A DNA stretch of 16,081 nt. It comes from Alphaproteobacteria bacterium (lineage in GTDB: Bacteria; Pseudomonadota; Alphaproteobacteria; Micropepsales; Micropepsaceae). The position numbers and the translations under genes were made by a program. Under the pieces are notes generated by a model. The model ran no database searches, was not told the origin of the DNA, and saw only the letters and a list, made by a program, of their open reading frames with translations. Below, piece by piece: positions 13,532 through 16,081 of the stretch. The stretch is from NCBI GenBank assembly GCA_017307315.1, contig JAFKFF010000096.1, forward strand, positions 1 to 16,081, in the 5' to 3' direction. How positions within the stretch are numbered: position 1 is the first letter of the stretch; each line of letters opens with the position of its first letter.

Positions 13532-14815
13532 ATGCAAAAATGGAAAATCGCGGCTTCGGTCCTGGCCCTGACGGCGGCCGGGTTTGCGGCGGCGCCCGCA
13601 TCGGCCGCGCCCGCCTGCGATGCCGACAATGGCGGACTGAAACTGCCGCAGGGCTTCTGCGCCATGGCGGTGGCTGACGGATTGGGTTATGCGCGCCACG
13701 CCGTGGCGGCACCCAATGGCGATCTTTATGTCGCCCTGCGCGCCAGCGGCGGCAAGCCCGGCGGGCTGGTGGCGTTGCACGATTCCAAAGGCGACGGCCA
13801 TTTCGACGTCATGCAGAAATTCGGCGACGGCCTTGCCGACAATGGCAGCGCCACCGGCATCGCGCTGCATGAAGGCTATCTCTATGTCGCCCAGCCGACC
13901 CAGGTGGTCCGTTACAAGATGACGCCGGGCCAATTGGTGCCGCAGGACCAGCCGGAGATCGTCGTTTCCGGCTTCGACAGCGCGCGCGAACATGCCGACA
14001 AAGCCATCGCCTTCGACGACAAGGGCAATTTCTACGTCAATGTCGGAAGCCCCTCCAACGCCTGCCAGGTGCGCGACCGCCTGAAGGGCTCGCCCGGCCA
14101 GGATCCCTGCCCGCTGCTGGAAAAGCATGGCGGCATCTGGAAGTTCAGCGCCGCCCGGTTGAATCAGAAGCAGGAAGACGGCAGCCGCATCGTCACCGGC
14201 TTGCGCCAGGAGCCCGATGTCGCCTGGGCGCATGGCGCGGTCTATACCGTGATGAACAATCGCGACCAGATCGATGTCCTTTATCCGGAGCATTTCAGCG
14301 CCGAGGACAACAATGACGGTCCCGCCGAAGTGATGTATCGCGCCGATCCGGGCGCGGATTTCGGCTGGCCCTATTGTTATTTCGACTACCGCCAGCAGAA
14401 GCTTCTGCTCAATCCCGAATATGGCGGCGACGGCAAGCAAGCGGCGCGCTGCGCCAAATTCACTTTGCCGACGGCAAGCTTCCCCGCCCATTGGGCGCCG
14501 GTGGACGTGAAATTCTATGACGCAAAGCAATTCCCGGCCCGTTATCGAGGCGGCGCCTTCATCGTCTTCCACGGCTCATGGAACCGCGCCGGCGAGCAGC
14601 GCCCGGGCGCGGTGGTGTTTCAGCCCATCGGCAGCGACGGCAAAGCCTCCGGCAAGTTCGAAATCTTTGCCGACAATTTCGCGGGCACCGCGCCGATCAG
14701 GACGCAGAACGATTATGCGGCCCGTCCCGATGGCGTGGCGGTGGCGCCCGATGGTTCGCTCTTCATCACCGACAGCCAGAAAGGCAAAGTCTGGCGTGTC
14801 TTCTATCGCGGCTAG
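13532..14815 (+). CDS. Exported sorbosone / PQQ-type sugar dehydrogenase
   Basis: Periplasmic beta-propeller protein of 427 residues, related to L-sorbosone dehydrogenases and soluble PQQ-dependent aldose dehydrogenases. A Sec signal peptide covers residues 1-25, ending ASA before AP. Propeller hallmarks include GLGYARHAVAAPNGDLYVAL, a HADKAIAFDDKGNFYVNVGS strand, DPGADFGWPYCYFD, FHGSWNR and PDGVAVAPDGSLFITD near the end. There is no CxxCH, so no haem c is attached. If it holds PQQ it would oxidise sugars or aldehydes in the periplasm, but PQQ binding is inferred from the family only; no PQQ biosynthesis genes are in the window. AGGAGG lies five bases before the ATG. The stop TAG is part of CTAG at 14812-14815, shared with the convergent NRDE gene. 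Confidence 0.88.
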   Translation: MQKWKIAASVLALTAAGFAAAPASAAPACDADNGGLKLPQGFCAMAVADGLGYARHAVAAPNGDLYVALRASGGKPGGLVALHDSKGDGHFDVMQKFGDGLADNGSATGIALHEGYLYVAQPTQVVRYKMTPGQLVPQDQPEIVVSGFDSAREHADKAIAFDDKGNFYVNVGSPSNACQVRDRLKGSPGQDPCPLLEKHGGIWKFSAARLNQKQEDGSRIVTGLRQEPDVAWAHGAVYTVMNNRDQIDVLYPEHFSAEDNNDGPAEVMYRADPGADFGWPYCYFDYRQQKLLLNPEYGGDGKQAARCAKFTLPTASFPAHWAPVDVKFYDAKQFPARYRGGAFIVFHGSWNRAGEQRPGAVVFQPIGSDGKASGKFEIFADNFAGTAPIRTQNDYAARPDGVAVAPDGSLFITDSQKGKVWRVFYRG

Positions 14816-15537
14816 GAATTCGAACCGCGCGCGAACGCCAGCGCGCGCGGCACGCCCAGCGGTTTGCGGCAAGGCGATCCGGCGGCATAGCGCATGCGGA
14901 CGCCCGTTCCGGACACGGCGACCTCGGTATAGCTGACCGTCTCGGCATCCTCGCGATGCATGCAAAGGGAAAAAGCCCCACGCTCCGGCGCATGCGCGGC
15001 ATGCAGTCGGCGCAACCGGGCGGGCGTCAACGCCGACGTGTCCGCCGTCACCGCCGCACGCTTTTTGGCGACCAGGGCTTCGTCATAACCCGACGAGAAC
15101 CAGTGACGGCGCGCCCAACGGAACGAACCGCCGGAAAGCAGGCCCCCGTCCCAACGCCATTCCCGCAACCGCTTTTCGCCAGCCGAAGCGGCGATGAGGC
15201 GGAAGGGATTGATCCGTCCCAGCGGCAGATCCGCCAGCATCGCGCCGATATCGCCCATCGCATCCGCCGCCAGCAGATGCGGCACGATGATGCCGCGGCT
15301 GACGCAAAGCGCGCGATCGCGCTGCGGCTTGGCGTACCAGTTCACCAGCGCCAAGGTCAGGCCGATATCATTCACCCCGACCCAGGTGCCGCCATCGGGT
15401 TCGCTGGGAAACAAGGCATTGTGCGTGCCGGTCCAGCGGCGGCGGGGCGCAAGCGCGCGCGGGCGCGTCTTCTTTTCGTCGCGGTTCATCGCCAGCAGGA
15501 AGCCGGAGCGCCCCGGCAGAAACGAAACCGTGCACAT
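14812..15537 (-). CDS. NRDE / TANGO2-family protein
   Basis: A 241-residue protein of the NRDE (TANGO2) family. It begins M-C2-T-V-S-F and carries the family motif N18-R-D-E21 in LLAMNRDE, followed later by GGTWVGVND and GLTLALVNWY. The N-terminal cysteine after Met resembles the Ntn-hydrolase layout proposed for the family, but its chemistry is not settled; eukaryotic TANGO2 homologues have been connected with haem handling. Start ATG 15537 is chosen because family members begin MCT and a longer frame would lie inside the upstream gene. The ribosome binding site is weak. The gene is seven bases downstream of the ATP-grasp-like gene and probably cotranscribed. Its stop overlaps the dehydrogenase stop in the palindrome CTAG. 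Confidence 0.88.
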   Translation of the reverse strand: MCTVSFLPGRSGFLLAMNRDEKKTRPRALAPRRRWTGTHNALFPSEPDGGTWVGVNDIGLTLALVNWYAKPQRDRALCVSRGIIVPHLLAADAMGDIGAMLADLPLGRINPFRLIAASAGEKRLREWRWDGGLLSGGSFRWARRHWFSSGYDEALVAKKRAAVTADTSALTPARLRRLHAAHAPERGAFSLCMHREDAETVSYTEVAVSGTGVRMRYAAGSPCRKPLGVPRALAFARGSNS

Positions 15538-15544
15538 CGGAACG

Positions 15545-16081
15545 TCAATCGGCCAGAGGATAGCAGGCGCTGAGCTGCTGATATTTCTTCCACTCTTCCC
15601 GCAGCAGGGCGAGCGCGGCGGGACGATGGCCCAGCCGCCGGTTGGCCGCGCCGATGGCGAACACCAGATCCCATTGCCGGAAAAGAATCGCATAGGCCCG
15701 GAAAAGCGAATTGCGCGCGTCATAGATGCTGGTGGCTTCGGAAGAGGCGCCGTTCAGTTCCAGGATCTTGAAATTTTCACCCCGCATCAGATCTTCGTCG
15801 GCGGCATAGCGCACGTCATACCGACCGATGTAAAAGCCCGGCATCTTGCGGGATATCTGGTCGATGCGCTCCTCCAGCGCCGCGCTCCACAGATGCATCC
15901 CGTCGCGGAAGATGCAGCCCTGGCAGGGATTGCCCGCTTCCACCAGCTTCAGGCGCTCGCCCGCGGCAAGCACGCGGTCGCGGATGGCGCGATGGCGCTT
16001 CAGATAGGTGTCCGCCATGATGACGGCACGGGCATCGGCGCGGATCAGCTGCTCGACGGTGCGCACGCCGTCGCCGGCGAC
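15545..16081 (-). CDS. ATP-grasp-like protein, C-terminal part (5' end outside window)
   Basis: The frame is open to the right edge; the last 178 residues are visible, so the start lies outside. A GTG at 16064-16066 is not a convincing start because the sequence upstream continues in frame (VAGDGVRTVEQ). The segment GFYIGRYDVRYAADEDLMRG, followed by ILELNG (about 15749-15766), looks like the metal- and ATP-binding end of ATP-grasp ligases, which use an acidic residue and an E-x-N motif; D at 15815-15817 and E-L-N at 15752-15760 are the candidates. A CQGC pair (15914-15925) is also present. The last 60 residues are helical and end QLSACYPLAD. Some homologues are named carboxylate-amine or D-Ala-D-Ala ligase-like, but the reaction is unknown. 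The stop is seven bases before the NRDE start. Confidence 0.65.
   Translation of the reverse strand, partial: VAGDGVRTVEQLIRADARAVIMADTYLKRHRAIRDRVLAAGERLKLVEAGNPCQGCIFRDGMHLWSAALEERIDQISRKMPGFYIGRYDVRYAADEDLMRGENFKILELNGASSEATSIYDARNSLFRAYAILFRQWDLVFAIGAANRRLGHRPAALALLREEWKKYQQLSACYPLAD

Noticed and set aside
13457..14572. Open frame of about 371 codons on the minus strand opposite the sugar dehydrogenase gene
   Set aside because: Mirror of a gene with signal peptide and propeller motifs; no ribosome binding site or homologous domain seen.

Overview
The window is a gene-dense, high-GC stretch of chromosome, most likely from an alphaproteobacterium. The reasons are a STAS-fused MlaE with MCE partners and an auxiliary lipoprotein, an AmpR/class A beta-lactamase pair, the CcdA-thioredoxin DipZ fusion, a DUF1328 protein, and strong G/C bias at third codon positions that opens long false reading frames antisense to the real genes. 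The genus cannot be named from the sequence alone. No tRNA, rRNA, insertion sequence, phage gene or CRISPR array was seen.

Layout. (1) 1-3313, plus strand: a tightly coupled operon for an MCE/Mla-type lipid ABC transporter, with the MlaE permease (5' end outside the window), MlaF ATPase, MlaD-like MCE protein (TTG start) and an outer-membrane-type auxiliary lipoprotein. (2) 3310-5153: a Tat-exported class A beta-lactamase on the minus strand, divergent from an AmpR regulator on the plus strand across 71 bases that carry a LysR-style dyad; this is an inducible resistance module. (3) 5223-5396: a 57-residue DUF1328 membrane protein. (4) 5398-13269, minus strand: seven genes. In transcription order they are DipZ, a membrane-anchored HtrA-like protease without PDZ, a MoxR ATPase, a DUF58 protein, a BatA-like VWA membrane protein, an APC amino acid permease and a Mug-like DNA glycosylase. 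(5) 13532-14815, plus strand: an exported sorbosone/PQQ-type sugar dehydrogenase, divergent from DipZ. (6) 14812-16081, minus strand: an NRDE/TANGO2-family protein, and upstream of it the C-terminal part of an ATP-grasp-like protein cut by the right edge.

How it works together. Much of the content concerns the cell envelope: lipid traffic (Mla), beta-lactam response (AmpR/Bla), envelope quality control (HtrA-like protease with MoxR/DUF58/VWA), periplasmic thiol chemistry (DipZ) and a periplasmic dehydrogenase. Packing is extreme: three convergent pairs leave 0-1 bases between stop codons, and two of them share a palindromic stop (TTAA, CTAG).

I found no strong candidate for a wholly new multi-gene system. 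The observations most worth a second look are the protease joined to a minimal MoxR-DUF58-VWA unit, a Mug homologue whose catalytic Asn position is Ala, and the ATP-grasp/NRDE pair.
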